DNA of 64,000 nucleotides from JAGTVG01 sp964543195 (GTDB taxonomy: Bacteria; Bacteroidota; Bacteroidia; Cytophagales; Cyclobacteriaceae), in NCBI GenBank assembly GCA_964543195.1, contig CAZIXF010000009.1, positions 1 through 64,000 on the forward strand, in the 5' to 3' direction. This document shows, in pieces, positions 25,233-34,081 of the stretch (within the stretch, counting starts at the first letter, position 1; every line of letters begins with the position of its first letter). A program made the position numbers and the translations under genes. The notes beneath the pieces were generated by a model. That model saw nothing but the letters and a program-made list of their open reading frames with translations. It had not been told where the DNA came from and ran no database searches.

Positions 25233-27071
25233 TCATTCCACTGTCACTGATTTGGCCAGGTTTCTGGGCTGATCGACATCACAACCTCTCATAACGGCAA
25301 TATGATAGGAAAGCAACTGAAGCGGAACCACAGTGACCATGGGGGATAAAGCTTCGACGGTGGCAGGAACTTCGATAACATAATCGGCCATCTTTCGGAT
25401 AATAGTATCTTCCCCGGATATCACGGCAATCACCCTCCCTTTTCTGGCTTTTACCTCCTGGATGTTCGAAACGATCTTTTCATAGGTGGAATCACCCGTG
25501 GCGATGAATACCACCGGCATGTTTTCGTCAATAAGTGCGATCGGTCCGTGTTTCATCTCCGCAGCCGGGTAACCTTCAGCATGAATATAGGAGATCTCTT
25601 TCAACTTAAGAGCCCCTTCGAGCGCTACCGGAAAATTAAATCCTCTTCCCAGGTATAAAAAATTGCCGGTATCGACAAACCCGGAAGCAATTTCCCTTAT
25701 ATAATCGTTACTTTTCAATACGTTTTCGATCCTGGAAGGTATGGTTTCCAGTTCGATCAGCAGGTTGCGGAATTCCTTTTCTTTAATGGTACCGCGTTCA
25801 TGGGCCAATTGCAAAGCGATCATATTCAGCACGGTAAGCTGGGCAGTGAATGCCTTGGTGCTGGCAACCCCGATTTCAGGTCCGGCATGTGTATATGCCC
25901 CCTCATGGGAAGTGCGGGCAATGGAAGAACCCACTACGTTGCAGATACCGAATACAATGGCTCCTTGCTCCCTGGCCATTTCTATTGCCGCAAGTGTATC
26001 GGCTGTTTCGCCAGACTGGGATATAGCAAAAACCACATCCCCTTCTCTGATCACAGGATTACGATACCTGAATTCCGAAGCATATTCCACTTCCACCGGG
26101 ATCCTGCAGTATTCCTCAAAAAAATATTCAGCCACAAGGCATGCATGCCATGATGTACCGCAGGCTACCATAATAATCCTTTCAGCATGATGTAAATTAG
26201 CTGCATATTCTCTTATTCCCCCAAGCACCACTCTCCCGGCATCCGCATTTAGTCTTCCCCGCATACAATCCCTGACTGACCGTGGCTGTTCAAAAATTTC
26301 CTTGAGCATATAATGGTCGAATCCTCCCTTTTCAATAGATTCCAGATCCATTTCCAGCGTATGTACATAAGGAGTGGTTGGAACATTGTTTACATCTTTT
26401 ATGGTGAGCTCATCACGTTTTATAATGGCAATTTCGGAATCATTCGGGTATATTACCTCATTGGTGTATTCAATAATAGGAGAGGCATCAGAGGCCAGAA
26501 AATATTCATTTATGCCTATTCCGATCACAAGAGGACTGCTTTTGCGTGCCGCGATAATCAGATCAGGGTCGTTTTTGGATACCAGTACGATAGCATATGC
26601 CCCAACCACCTTTGACAGGGCGATCCTTACGGCTTCTTCCAGTGCACATTGATTTTTATTCCTGATCTCCTCAATAAAATGAATAAGCACTTCGGTATCC
26701 GTTTCGCTTATAAATCTGTGGCCACTACGTTCAAGCTCCTCCCTGAGCACAGCATAATTTTCAATTATCCCGTTATGCACTATGGCCAGGTCCCGGGCAG
26801 ATGAAAAATGGGGATGGGCATTATGGTCGCTGGGTTCACCGTGGGTTGCCCACCGGGTATGACCAAGCCCTGCACTGGCATCGATCTTTTCTTTCCCTCC
26901 AATATAACGCTCCAGGTCTGAAACCTTGCCTTGTTTCTTAAACGCTTTCAGGCGGCTATTGGCCAGGACCACACCGGCACTGTCATATCCCCTGTATTCG
27001 AGTCTTTTCAGACCTTTGAGAATGACGGGGAGCGCCTTTCTGTGACCGATATACGCTACAATACCACACAT
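25233..27071 (-). CDS. glmS: Glutamine-fructose-6-phosphate aminotransferase (isomerizing)
   Basis: 612 residues. The nucleophile is the Cys after Met (MCGIVAYIG). The glutaminase domain (2-240) has TRWATHG and HNGIIENY; two SIS domains follow (about 290-430, 460-600) with SQSGETADT; it ends LAKSVTVE. Makes glucosamine-6-phosphate for peptidoglycan and LPS. A TATCTTTG box at 27092-27099 (minus strand) fits a -7 element but has no -33 partner, so the gene may be read from its own weak promoter or from DUF4270 upstream. No glmS ribozyme is visible, as expected outside Firmicutes. Confidence 0.97.
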   Translation of the reverse strand: MCGIVAYIGHRKALPVILKGLKRLEYRGYDSAGVVLANSRLKAFKKQGKVSDLERYIGGKEKIDASAGLGHTRWATHGEPSDHNAHPHFSSARDLAIVHNGIIENYAVLREELERSGHRFISETDTEVLIHFIEEIRNKNQCALEEAVRIALSKVVGAYAIVLVSKNDPDLIIAARKSSPLVIGIGINEYFLASDASPIIEYTNEVIYPNDSEIAIIKRDELTIKDVNNVPTTPYVHTLEMDLESIEKGGFDHYMLKEIFEQPRSVRDCMRGRLNADAGRVVLGGIREYAANLHHAERIIMVACGTSWHACLVAEYFFEEYCRIPVEVEYASEFRYRNPVIREGDVVFAISQSGETADTLAAIEMAREQGAIVFGICNVVGSSIARTSHEGAYTHAGPEIGVASTKAFTAQLTVLNMIALQLAHERGTIKEKEFRNLLIELETIPSRIENVLKSNDYIREIASGFVDTGNFLYLGRGFNFPVALEGALKLKEISYIHAEGYPAAEMKHGPIALIDENMPVVFIATGDSTYEKIVSNIQEVKARKGRVIAVISGEDTIIRKMADYVIEVPATVEALSPMVTVVPLQLLSYHIAVMRGCDVDQPRNLAKSVTVE

Positions 27072-27102
27072 AATTTTATCATCGAAAATTTCAAAGATAA
27101 AA

Positions 27103-28395
27103 CTATTTCAATTTTGTATAGTATATTTTAACTCGAATATTGCCCGGGTCGGCCTGAAAATAATTTATGGTCTGGGTTAATCCGAATTCGGGAGGATAAA
27201 TCAATATCTCCGGATATGCTGTCAAGTCAAACAGGAGATCTTCCGTATAGGAAGTAACAGGAACTGCATAGCGATGGCCGTCAGGATTATATCTGGCTAA
27301 AAGCAGATCAGTGGACCCATCCACATTAATCCCCAGAAACAGACTTCCACTCCTTATGCGTTTATTATTTTCGTTTGCAAAATAGAAAGCCAGTGAAGAG
27401 GGAGGGTATTCATTTTCCCGCATTTCGTTTATTTTAATCTCGAGACTCACCTGGTTCAGGGCTGCATGCTGAATAGTATCGAAAAATTCCCTTACCGGTG
27501 CAAAACTTATTTTCGGGATCAATCCGGACCCGGATTGCAAATAGGTTTTATTGTCAGCCGGCTGAAAATCCTGAAAAGGTTGATCTTCAATACCATCCAG
27601 GGGAGTCCCGCGGTAATCCGCGATCATCCTGTTGAAATTAGCCGCATTGAAAAACCTGAAATCATATCTCCTGGAGGCCGTATCGTCAGGATAATGATAA
27701 AACAGGCTAAGCATGCTCTCGTCGCTCTCCTGGTTGAACCGCAGCATGATGCCGGTCTCCGAACCGGGAATAATGGCAAACCCCTTGAAAAGAACCTCAA
27801 GTGACTCTACATCATCAGGGTCAATTAAAGTGGTATCTTTCAGTGCATTGAATAACCTGTTTGCATAATCTTCACTTAGCGGGAAACTGAGCAGTGTGTC
27901 GGCCAGCGGTTTGAGAAGAAAAGATCTTGAGGAAAGTGATTCCGTACTATACTCCACTTCGCTGAAACTAAAATAAGCTGCCGTATCGTTCAAATCTTCC
28001 TCTAATTCATGTAGAGTGAATTTTTGTGGATTGACCACATCCGGCCCGAAATTATAATCGCTTTGCAGATATAATATCAATGAATCAAGCAGGGCGCTGT
28101 CGGCAATATTTACGGATTCGCTCCCATATCCAAATTGGGTATAACAGGAAGCATTGATTTTCCCAAGATCAGGATGTTCATAGATCCCCGATAATAAGCG
28201 TGCGCTGCTGGAGGTCAATACTGAATCCCTGCTTATCAAATAGGAAGGTAATTCGATTTCTTTATAATAGGGCCCTACCTCATCGGTATCATCTCTCAAA
28301 TCCAGCCCCAATTCACTTGGCTCCTCACAATGAAATAAAAACAGGGCGGATAATATTGCCAGCCCTGTTTTTATCTTCTCACCCCACAAGTTCAT
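27103..28395 (-). CDS. DUF4270 lipoprotein
   Basis: 430 residues; a lipobox ending at Cys23 (LFLFHC) marks it as an outer-membrane lipoprotein. Family landmarks: ELGLDLRD near the start and STYTQFGYGSES-like YTQFGYGSESVNIADSALLDSLIL. DUF4270 proteins are Bacteroidota-specific, mostly beta, and of unknown function. Start overlaps the 3' end of the glycogen synthase gene by 17 bp. Sits between this and glmS in one apparent operon. Confidence 0.85.
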   Translation of the reverse strand: MNLWGEKIKTGLAILSALFLFHCEEPSELGLDLRDDTDEVGPYYKEIELPSYLISRDSVLTSSSARLLSGIYEHPDLGKINASCYTQFGYGSESVNIADSALLDSLILYLQSDYNFGPDVVNPQKFTLHELEEDLNDTAAYFSFSEVEYSTESLSSRSFLLKPLADTLLSFPLSEDYANRLFNALKDTTLIDPDDVESLEVLFKGFAIIPGSETGIMLRFNQESDESMLSLFYHYPDDTASRRYDFRFFNAANFNRMIADYRGTPLDGIEDQPFQDFQPADNKTYLQSGSGLIPKISFAPVREFFDTIQHAALNQVSLEIKINEMRENEYPPSSLAFYFANENNKRIRSGSLFLGINVDGSTDLLLARYNPDGHRYAVPVTSYTEDLLFDLTAYPEILIYPPEFGLTQTINYFQADPGNIRVKIYYTKLK

Positions 28396-29191
28396 GATAT
28401 AAGTTATAATATGATTCTAGATAATCGTCTTTCTTGGCTATGGTATCAACTTTTATACTGTCAGGAATTTCTTCAAACAGTTTATCCAGGCTCTTATCCA
28501 CTTCTTCTCCCGATTTAATCACCGCATCGGAATATTCAATGCCTATCTTGATAAATCCTTTAAAATCACCCGATTCAAGATTGGAAAGCATGCTGTCGTC
28601 AATATCGAGCATCTTTACCTTGCCAAGAAGATCTCCGTTGAATTTATAATCGAAAGAATTATTGTATACCGTGAAGACCGATTTGGTGTTCTGAAAAATC
28701 GGATCATTCTTATAGGTGGTTTTAATGTACATGGGAATCAAACTGGTCATCCAGTCATTACAATGTACAATATCCGGAGCCCAACCTAATTTTTTCACGG
28801 TTTCCAATACGCCTTTGCAGAAAAAAATCGCCCTTTCATCATTGTCCTCATAAAAATTATTTTCCTTGTCATAAAAAACCGATTTTCTGTGAAAATAATC
28901 TTCATTGTCAATAAAATAAACCTGTAATTTTGCATTCGGAATAGATGCAACCTTAATTACCAGGGGCTTTTCCTCATCTCCCACCGAGATATTGATGCCT
29001 GATAATCTTACTACTTCATGTAACCTGTTTTTTCTCTCATTGATCAATCCAAATCTTGGCACAAGGATCCGGATTTCCATACCTCTTTCCTGCATAGCCT
29101 GAGGGAGCTTTCGGACGAACTCGGCTACTTCTGATGTTTGTAGGAAAGGGTTGATCTCGCTAGCAACATAGAGAATTCGAAGTTTTGACAT
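28379..29191 (-). CDS. Short glycogen/starch synthase, catalytic N-domain only
   Basis: 270 residues matching only the N-terminal GT5 (starch synthase catalytic) half of GlgA: ILYVASEINPFLQTSEVAEF replaces the usual KTGGL glucan/ADP-glucose loop, so the Lys is missing; GWAPDIVHCNDWMTSLIP is the conserved middle motif. The second Rossmann domain is absent, so catalysis on ADP-glucose is doubtful. Such short proteins beside panC recur in Bacteroidota. Function probably not classic glycogen synthesis; that is inference. Confidence 0.8.
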   Translation of the reverse strand: MSKLRILYVASEINPFLQTSEVAEFVRKLPQAMQERGMEIRILVPRFGLINERKNRLHEVVRLSGINISVGDEEKPLVIKVASIPNAKLQVYFIDNEDYFHRKSVFYDKENNFYEDNDERAIFFCKGVLETVKKLGWAPDIVHCNDWMTSLIPMYIKTTYKNDPIFQNTKSVFTVYNNSFDYKFNGDLLGKVKMLDIDDSMLSNLESGDFKGFIKIGIEYSDAVIKSGEEVDKSLDKLFEEIPDSIKVDTIAKKDDYLESYYNLYHELVG

Positions 29192-29255
29192 AATCTATCG
29201 TTCTATTTGGTTATATCTTTAAAATGATCACAAAGTTACTAAAAATTCCGCTATT

Positions 29256-29289
29256 TTTGAATATCTGTGTAATTTAAAAAGTACTTTTA
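29256..29289 (+). promoter_or_regulatory. Possible panC promoter
   Basis: TTTG (29256-29259), 22-nt spacer, TACTTTTA (29282-29289), one mismatch to the -7 consensus. It is 32 bp upstream of the panC ATG. On the other strand TAACTTTG (29231-29238) is a -7 match for the divergent glycogen synthase gene, without a -33 box. Confidence 0.35.
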
Positions 29290-29320
29290 AGCCACAATAT
29301 ATTAATTCAACAATACCCAG

Positions 29321-30172
29321 ATGATCATTTTCAAGGAAAAAAAAGACCTGATCCAATCACTTGAAAATGACTATTCCAGAAAGGAACAGACCGGCCTGGT
29401 GCCTACCATGGGTGCCCTTCATGAAGGACACCTGGAGCTCATTTGCCGGGCTTTAAAGGATAACGACAAAGTAGTGTGCAGTATTTTTGTTAATCCTGCA
29501 CAATTTGACCATCCTGAGGACCTGAGCCGTTATCCCCGAACACTTGAAGCGGATCTGGAAAAGCTGGAAAAGGCAGGCTGTCACATCGTATATAATCCAG
29601 ATGTGAGTGACCTCTACACCGATCCGCTTAATCTGAAAACCACCCTTCAGTTCGGCGAAATTGAATCCATACTGGAAGGCAAATACAGACCGGGTCATTT
29701 TAAGGGAGTGGGATTGGTGGTTGCCAAATTATTTAACATTGTAAGGCCGCACACGACATATTTCGGCCAGAAAGACTTGCAGCAGTTCTACATCATTCGT
29801 CAATTGATCGATGATCTATCCTATCCGATCAAATTGATGCAGGTCCCTACCGTAAGGGAGCCGGATGGCCTGGCCATGTCATCCAGAAATAAGCGAATCG
29901 ATCCCCGGTCGAGGCCCGAGGCCGGCAAGTTATATGCAAGTCTTACAGAAGCGCGAAAAAAACTGAAATCAGGTGAAAGACCAGAGGAGGTGAAGGCATT
30001 TGTCCGGGATTTTATCGGACAATATGCTCATCTTGAGTTGGAATATTTTGAAATGGTCGACAGAAAGGATTTTTCAATAACCCGCACCATGGATCAGGGC
30101 AAAAGCATTGCACTTTGTATTGCCGGCTATATTGACAACATTCGATTAATAGATAACGTAATGTATAATTAG
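29321..30172 (+). CDS. panC: Pantothenate synthetase
   Basis: Joins pantoate and beta-alanine using ATP. GALHEGH (31-37) is the HxGH nucleotidyltransferase motif, FVNPAQFDHPEDLSRYPR the pantoate site, VGLVVAKLFN and SSRNKRI the KMSKS-like loop. 283 residues. Followed by panD, which provides beta-alanine. Confidence 0.96.
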   Translation: MIIFKEKKDLIQSLENDYSRKEQTGLVPTMGALHEGHLELICRALKDNDKVVCSIFVNPAQFDHPEDLSRYPRTLEADLEKLEKAGCHIVYNPDVSDLYTDPLNLKTTLQFGEIESILEGKYRPGHFKGVGLVVAKLFNIVRPHTTYFGQKDLQQFYIIRQLIDDLSYPIKLMQVPTVREPDGLAMSSRNKRIDPRSRPEAGKLYASLTEARKKLKSGERPEEVKAFVRDFIGQYAHLELEYFEMVDRKDFSITRTMDQGKSIALCIAGYIDNIRLIDNVMYN

Positions 30173-30191
30173 TATATTTGCAGTCAAAATT

Positions 30192-30539
30192 ATGTTGATC
30201 GAAGTTTTAAAATCCAAAATTCATCGTGTCAGGATCACCGAAGCCGAACTGCATTATGTGGGTAGTGTTACTATTGACGAAGACTTGATGGATGCTGCCG
30301 GTATTGTTGATAACGAAAAAGTTCAAATTGTCAATATAAACAACGGTGAACGGATTGAAACCTATGTGATCAAGGGTAAGAAAGGATCAGGACAAATCTG
30401 CCTTAATGGCCCGGCAGCACGCAAAGCACAGGTTGGAGATATCATTATCATTATATCCTATGCTGCCATGAGCCCTGAAGAAGCCAAGGGGTTCAAACCT
30501 GTCATTATCTTTCCTGATGATAATAACCGAATTTCCTGA
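30192..30539 (+). CDS. panD: Aspartate 1-decarboxylase
   Basis: 115-residue pyruvoyl enzyme making beta-alanine. The self-cleavage site is Gly24-Ser25 in HYVGSVTID; the active Tyr and RIETYVI, NGPAARKAQVGDIIIIISYA are typical. A perfect -7 box TATATTTG (30173-30180) lies in the 19-bp gap after panC but no TTTG is at -33; panC read-through is the simpler model. No panM/panZ maturation gene is nearby. Confidence 0.96.
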   Translation: MLIEVLKSKIHRVRITEAELHYVGSVTIDEDLMDAAGIVDNEKVQIVNINNGERIETYVIKGKKGSGQICLNGPAARKAQVGDIIIIISYAAMSPEEAKGFKPVIIFPDDNNRIS

Positions 30540-30545
30540 CGCCCC

Positions 30546-31577
30546 TTGAAGTACCTGAAATCAATCCTGAAATATTCGGCCACACTGTTTATTGCCCTGG
30601 CCCTGCTTTGGTACATATTCAGGGACCTCGACCTGCAAATAATGTTCGAAAAAATAAAAAGGGCCGATTTCACTTTTGTCTATATCTCGATAGGCCTGTC
30701 CTTAATAAGTCATTTTTTACGCGGATACCGCTGGACCCTCCTGCTCAAGCCAATTGGTTATAACATCAGTTCTTTTAGGGCTTTTATCGCGGTCATGGTA
30801 GGTTATTTTGCTAATTTACTGGTACCCAGAATGGGTGAAGTCACCCGCTGTACCATATTGAAGAAAACCGATAAGGTAGCAATACCCGCTTCTCTGGGCA
30901 GTGTGATATCGGAGAGGCTTCTTGACCTTATCCTTCTGGTGGCAGTAATATTAGCTACCATCATCATCGAATTCGGAACACTGAAAAACTACATATACAA
31001 CACAATCATGTCGGCTTATGAAAGCTTCGACATGAATAGATTCCTGGTCATCGGAGGACTTATTGCAGTAATTTTCCTTCTGGGTTTCCTGTACGTGATC
31101 AAAAATAAAAAGATCATTAAATCCTGGGGTTTATATCAACGAATACGGCCATTTGCTTTCGACCTGTTAAATGGCCTGAACAGTATTCTTAAGGTGCAGA
31201 ATAAAACCGGTTTTTTTCTTTCCACCCTGTTCATCTGGATATTCTACTATCTGATGTCTTATATCATCGTGTTTTCTTTCCCGGCCACTTCAGACCTGGA
31301 TCTGTCCGCTGGCTTGTCGATATTGATGGCCGGAGGGCTGGGAATGACAGCACCGGTACAGGGAGGCATCGGCACCTATCATGCTTTTGTCAGCGGAGTG
31401 CTTTTACTCTACGGGATCAGTAAGGAGGACGGGGTTTTATTTGCCACATTATTACATACTTCCCAATTCATTTCTTTATTGTTTTTCGGAGGCATCAGTT
31501 TCCTGATCAGCCTTTTTTTAAAAAAAGAAGAGGATGGACACATCGAAAAAAATAGTAACCCGCAAGGAAGCCATTGA
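30546..31577 (+). CDS. Lysylphosphatidylglycerol synthase transmembrane-like flippase-family protein
   Basis: 343 residues, TTG start, 6 bp after panD. About eight membrane helices; motifs HFLRGYRWTLLLKPIG, VPRMGEVTRC (the conserved RxGE) and GGLGMTAPVQGGIGTYHAFV match the LPG_synthase_TM/AglD family. No soluble lysyltransferase domain, so lipid or glycolipid translocation is more likely than synthesis. Its last 44 bp overlap rfaE2 in another frame. Confidence 0.8.
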   Translation: MKYLKSILKYSATLFIALALLWYIFRDLDLQIMFEKIKRADFTFVYISIGLSLISHFLRGYRWTLLLKPIGYNISSFRAFIAVMVGYFANLLVPRMGEVTRCTILKKTDKVAIPASLGSVISERLLDLILLVAVILATIIIEFGTLKNYIYNTIMSAYESFDMNRFLVIGGLIAVIFLLGFLYVIKNKKIIKSWGLYQRIRPFAFDLLNGLNSILKVQNKTGFFLSTLFIWIFYYLMSYIIVFSFPATSDLDLSAGLSILMAGGLGMTAPVQGGIGTYHAFVSGVLLLYGISKEDGVLFATLLHTSQFISLLFFGGISFLISLFLKKEEDGHIEKNSNPQGSH

Positions 31578-32013
31578 TCGGATTACTCATTGGCAGTCCG
31601 AAAGCCAGAAAGTGGTATTCACCAACGGTTGTTTTGATTTACTTCACCTGGGGCATGCCGACTATCTTGAAAAGGCTAAAAAGCTGGGTGATAAACTGGT
31701 CGTTGGTCTCAATACCGATAACAGTGTGAAAAGAATAAAGGGGGAAAACCGGCCGGTGAATAATGAAATATCGCGTTCCCGGCTGCTTGCAGCACTGGCC
31801 TTTGTAGACCTGGTGGTGCTTTTCGATGAAGACACGCCTTTATCCCTTATCAAAGCGCTTAAACCCGATATTCTGGTTAAAGGGAATGATTATAAAAAAG
31901 AGAACATTATAGGTGCAGATTTCGTTATGGACATTGGTGGAAAAGTGATAACTTTGGAACTGATCGATGGTTATTCAACCACGGACTTGATTGAAAAAAT
32001 TAAAAAGACATAA
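31534..32013 (+). CDS. rfaE2: D-glycero-beta-D-manno-heptose-1-phosphate adenylyltransferase
   Basis: 159 residues, the stand-alone nucleotidyltransferase half of HldE. FTNGCFDLLHLGH (HLGH at 38-41) is the catalytic motif, VGLNTDNSVKRIKG and GNDYKKENIIGAD the sugar-side motifs. Makes ADP-heptose for the LPS inner core. Kinase partner not in the window. Overlap with the preceding gene implies coupled translation. Confidence 0.93.
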   Translation: MDTSKKIVTRKEAIDRITHWQSESQKVVFTNGCFDLLHLGHADYLEKAKKLGDKLVVGLNTDNSVKRIKGENRPVNNEISRSRLLAALAFVDLVVLFDEDTPLSLIKALKPDILVKGNDYKKENIIGADFVMDIGGKVITLELIDGYSTTDLIEKIKKT

Positions 32014-32016
32014 AAA

Positions 32017-32709
32017 ATGATTATAGTAATTGCGATTTTCTTCATGATCGTAAGTTTTGCGGTAAGTGCAAGACTGAAAAATAAGTTCAAAAAATACGCA
32101 AAGATCGGTTTGCGAAGTGGATTAAGCGGAGCAGAAATAGCTGAACTGATGCTGCGTGACCATGACATCCGGAATGTCAGGGTTACCAATGTGCAGGGCT
32201 CCCTGACCGACCATTATAACCCGGCAAACAGAACGGTAAACCTGAGTGAAGAAGTTTATTATGGAAGATCGGCAGCTGCTGCGGCGGTGGCCGCTCATGA
32301 ATGCGGTCACGCCATTCAACACGCCCAGGGATATGGCGCTCTTAAGCTGAGAAGTGCCCTTGTGCCCATTCAGAACGTAAGTGGCCGGATTCTCAATTTC
32401 GTGGTGCTTATCAGTATTTTCGGCGGTGCATTTTTATTCCAGTCGTTTCCGTTTCAGTCTATTCTGCTTCTCATCATAGGATGTTATGCGGTGCTCACCC
32501 TGTTCTCATTTGTCACCCTGCCGGTTGAATTTAATGCAAGTAACCGTGCTTTGAACTGGATTCAACAAAGAGATATTGTCAATTCCTCTGAGCATGGCAT
32601 GGCAAAAGACGCACTGAAATGGGCCGCTATGACCTATGTGGTGGCTGCCATTGGTTCACTTGTATCCCTGTTGTATTATGTAATGATATTCCTGGGATCA
32701 AGGGAATAG
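32017..32709 (+). CDS. Membrane zinc metallopeptidase (Zn_peptidase_2)
   Basis: 230 residues. Membrane helix at 1-18, then the zinc site HECGH at 94-98 in VAAHECGHAIQHAQGY, two helices (about 122-165) and a C-terminal helix. The conserved PVEFNASNRAL lies after the site and should supply the third ligand. Resident in the inner membrane; substrates unknown. It follows rfaE2 after 3 bp. Confidence 0.9.
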   Translation: MIIVIAIFFMIVSFAVSARLKNKFKKYAKIGLRSGLSGAEIAELMLRDHDIRNVRVTNVQGSLTDHYNPANRTVNLSEEVYYGRSAAAAAVAAHECGHAIQHAQGYGALKLRSALVPIQNVSGRILNFVVLISIFGGAFLFQSFPFQSILLLIIGCYAVLTLFSFVTLPVEFNASNRALNWIQQRDIVNSSEHGMAKDALKWAAMTYVVAAIGSLVSLLYYVMIFLGSRE

Positions 32710-33160
32710 AACACCTGGATACAGTTCACCCTGTTAAATATCCAAAATAACCGGTCCCGGGATTGAAACATTAAGGATCATTCCCGGGACTGCTTTATTA
32801 CCCTGTACACGGATCTGATCGATGCAGTCAGGATTGATCAGGGAGGATAAATTGATGCTTATCGCTTATGGATAATAGCCCCCAACAGACTGCGGAAGCT
32901 CCAATATTTTTCCGGTTTCATTGATCAGACCAGTATACCAGTTAGAGGGAAAACGACCTGGTCTTCCTTTTTACATCTTATTAAAATACAATTAATAACA
33001 TTTCCGGCTATCAGGAAGAATAAGTTACCAAATTAAGAGTTAACGGAAAATTATTGTACTTTTACAATATTAAATTTGTATTTTTGGGTTATCTTGATGT
33101 AATTGTTTAATTATTTTATGAAAATGTTCAATTCGGCTGAATTGAAAAAAAAATTTTAGA
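32710..33160. other. 451-bp spacer before the AraC-family gene
   Basis: No gene seen. The left end has a 9-bp perfect stem GTCCCGGGA/TCCCGGGAC (32754-32762, 32782-32790) with a 19-nt loop and only a weak T-rich tail, a possible terminator for the zinc peptidase operon. The right half becomes very AT-rich. Two -7 matches, TAAATTTG (33071-33078) and TATTTTTG (33079-33086), lie 75-90 bp before the AraC start; the best -33 is ATTG at 33053-33056. Confidence 0.5.
32754..32790 (+). terminator. Possible terminator after the zinc peptidase operon
   Basis: Perfect 9-bp GC-rich stem with a 19-nt loop, 45 bp after the stop codon. The tail TGCTTTATTA is only moderately U-rich, so the assignment is tentative. 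Confidence 0.4.
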
Positions 33161-34081
33161 ATGGAAGATTATAATAAGATCATTGAATCATTAGGAATAA
33201 AGTACAATAAATCGAAAAATATTAAGATAATCCAGCCGGTTTCTAATGATAATTTTTATGATGTGGAAAATTCGGTTTTTCTTGTGCATAATGGAGAACT
33301 AAGATATGGAGCTGAAAATAAACCGGTGAAAAAGAATGAAGTGTTGTTTGTTCCCGGGGGAAAAAACCTGTCGATATCTTATGGAAACACCACTAACTCG
33401 AAAAAAACCACTGAAAAATATACGACAAGAAAAGAGAACTATCTTCAGAGTATAGATTATCCTGAAGTAATAAATGCCAAACAGGAGACTTTCTCGTACA
33501 TTACGTTTGAAGCCAAAGTTTTTGATTCGGTTAATTTTTTTGCCTCACTCGACATCCCTTCCTTTATCATAAAAAGAAAAAATATTAATTCACTGATCCA
33601 TACTATTCTTAAAGAAACAGAATCCAATGCAGCAGGTCATGAAAGAATAGTGAAAGCCAATACAGAGAACCTGGTAGTGGAATTAACACGTTACATAATC
33701 GACAATCAATTGTTCGTTGAAAAACTGGCTACCAATATCACTTATTTTAAGGATCCGCGGCTTATCGATATCTTTTCCTATATCAAGGAAAATCTCAAGG
33801 GCGACCTTTCGAATAGGGTACTATCCAGTGTGGCCAATGTATCGGAAGATTATGTGGGTCAGTATTTTAAAATGCTTACCGGGATCAATCCACAGGATTA
33901 TATCGAATATCAGAGAATGGAAAAAGCGGTGACCCTTCTGCGTACCACCAAACGCAGTATCAGGGAAATAGGAAGAGATGTGGGATATAAGGATACGGCT
34001 TATTTCTGCCGCCGTTTCAAGATGATGTTCGGTATTCCTGCAGGAAAAATGCGAAGAAGGGAATCCCTAATGAATATTTAG
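33161..34081 (+). CDS. AraC-family transcriptional regulator
   Basis: 306 residues. The first 180 form a cupin-like sensor (VHNGELRYGAENKPVKKNEVLFVPGG) that I cannot assign to a ligand. The C-terminal AraC DNA-binding region has two helix-turn-helix units: LSSVANVSEDYVGQYFKMLTG and TKRSIREIGRDVGYKDTAYF, followed by CRRFKMMFGIPAGKMRR. Codons are more A/T-rich in the first half. Long AT-rich leader. Its stop overlaps the GGGPS stop by 15 bp. Confidence 0.9.
   Translation: MEDYNKIIESLGIKYNKSKNIKIIQPVSNDNFYDVENSVFLVHNGELRYGAENKPVKKNEVLFVPGGKNLSISYGNTTNSKKTTEKYTTRKENYLQSIDYPEVINAKQETFSYITFEAKVFDSVNFFASLDIPSFIIKRKNINSLIHTILKETESNAAGHERIVKANTENLVVELTRYIIDNQLFVEKLATNITYFKDPRLIDIFSYIKENLKGDLSNRVLSSVANVSEDYVGQYFKMLTGINPQDYIEYQRMEKAVTLLRTTKRSIREIGRDVGYKDTAYFCRRFKMMFGIPAGKMRRRESLMNI

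Noticed and set aside
27072..27102. glmS ribozyme upstream of glmS
   Set aside because: The gap is only 31 bp and has no ribozyme core; the class is not expected in this phylum.
30173..30180. Internal promoter for panD
   Set aside because: The -7 box is perfect but no TTTG lies 19-22 bp upstream, and panC read-through explains expression.
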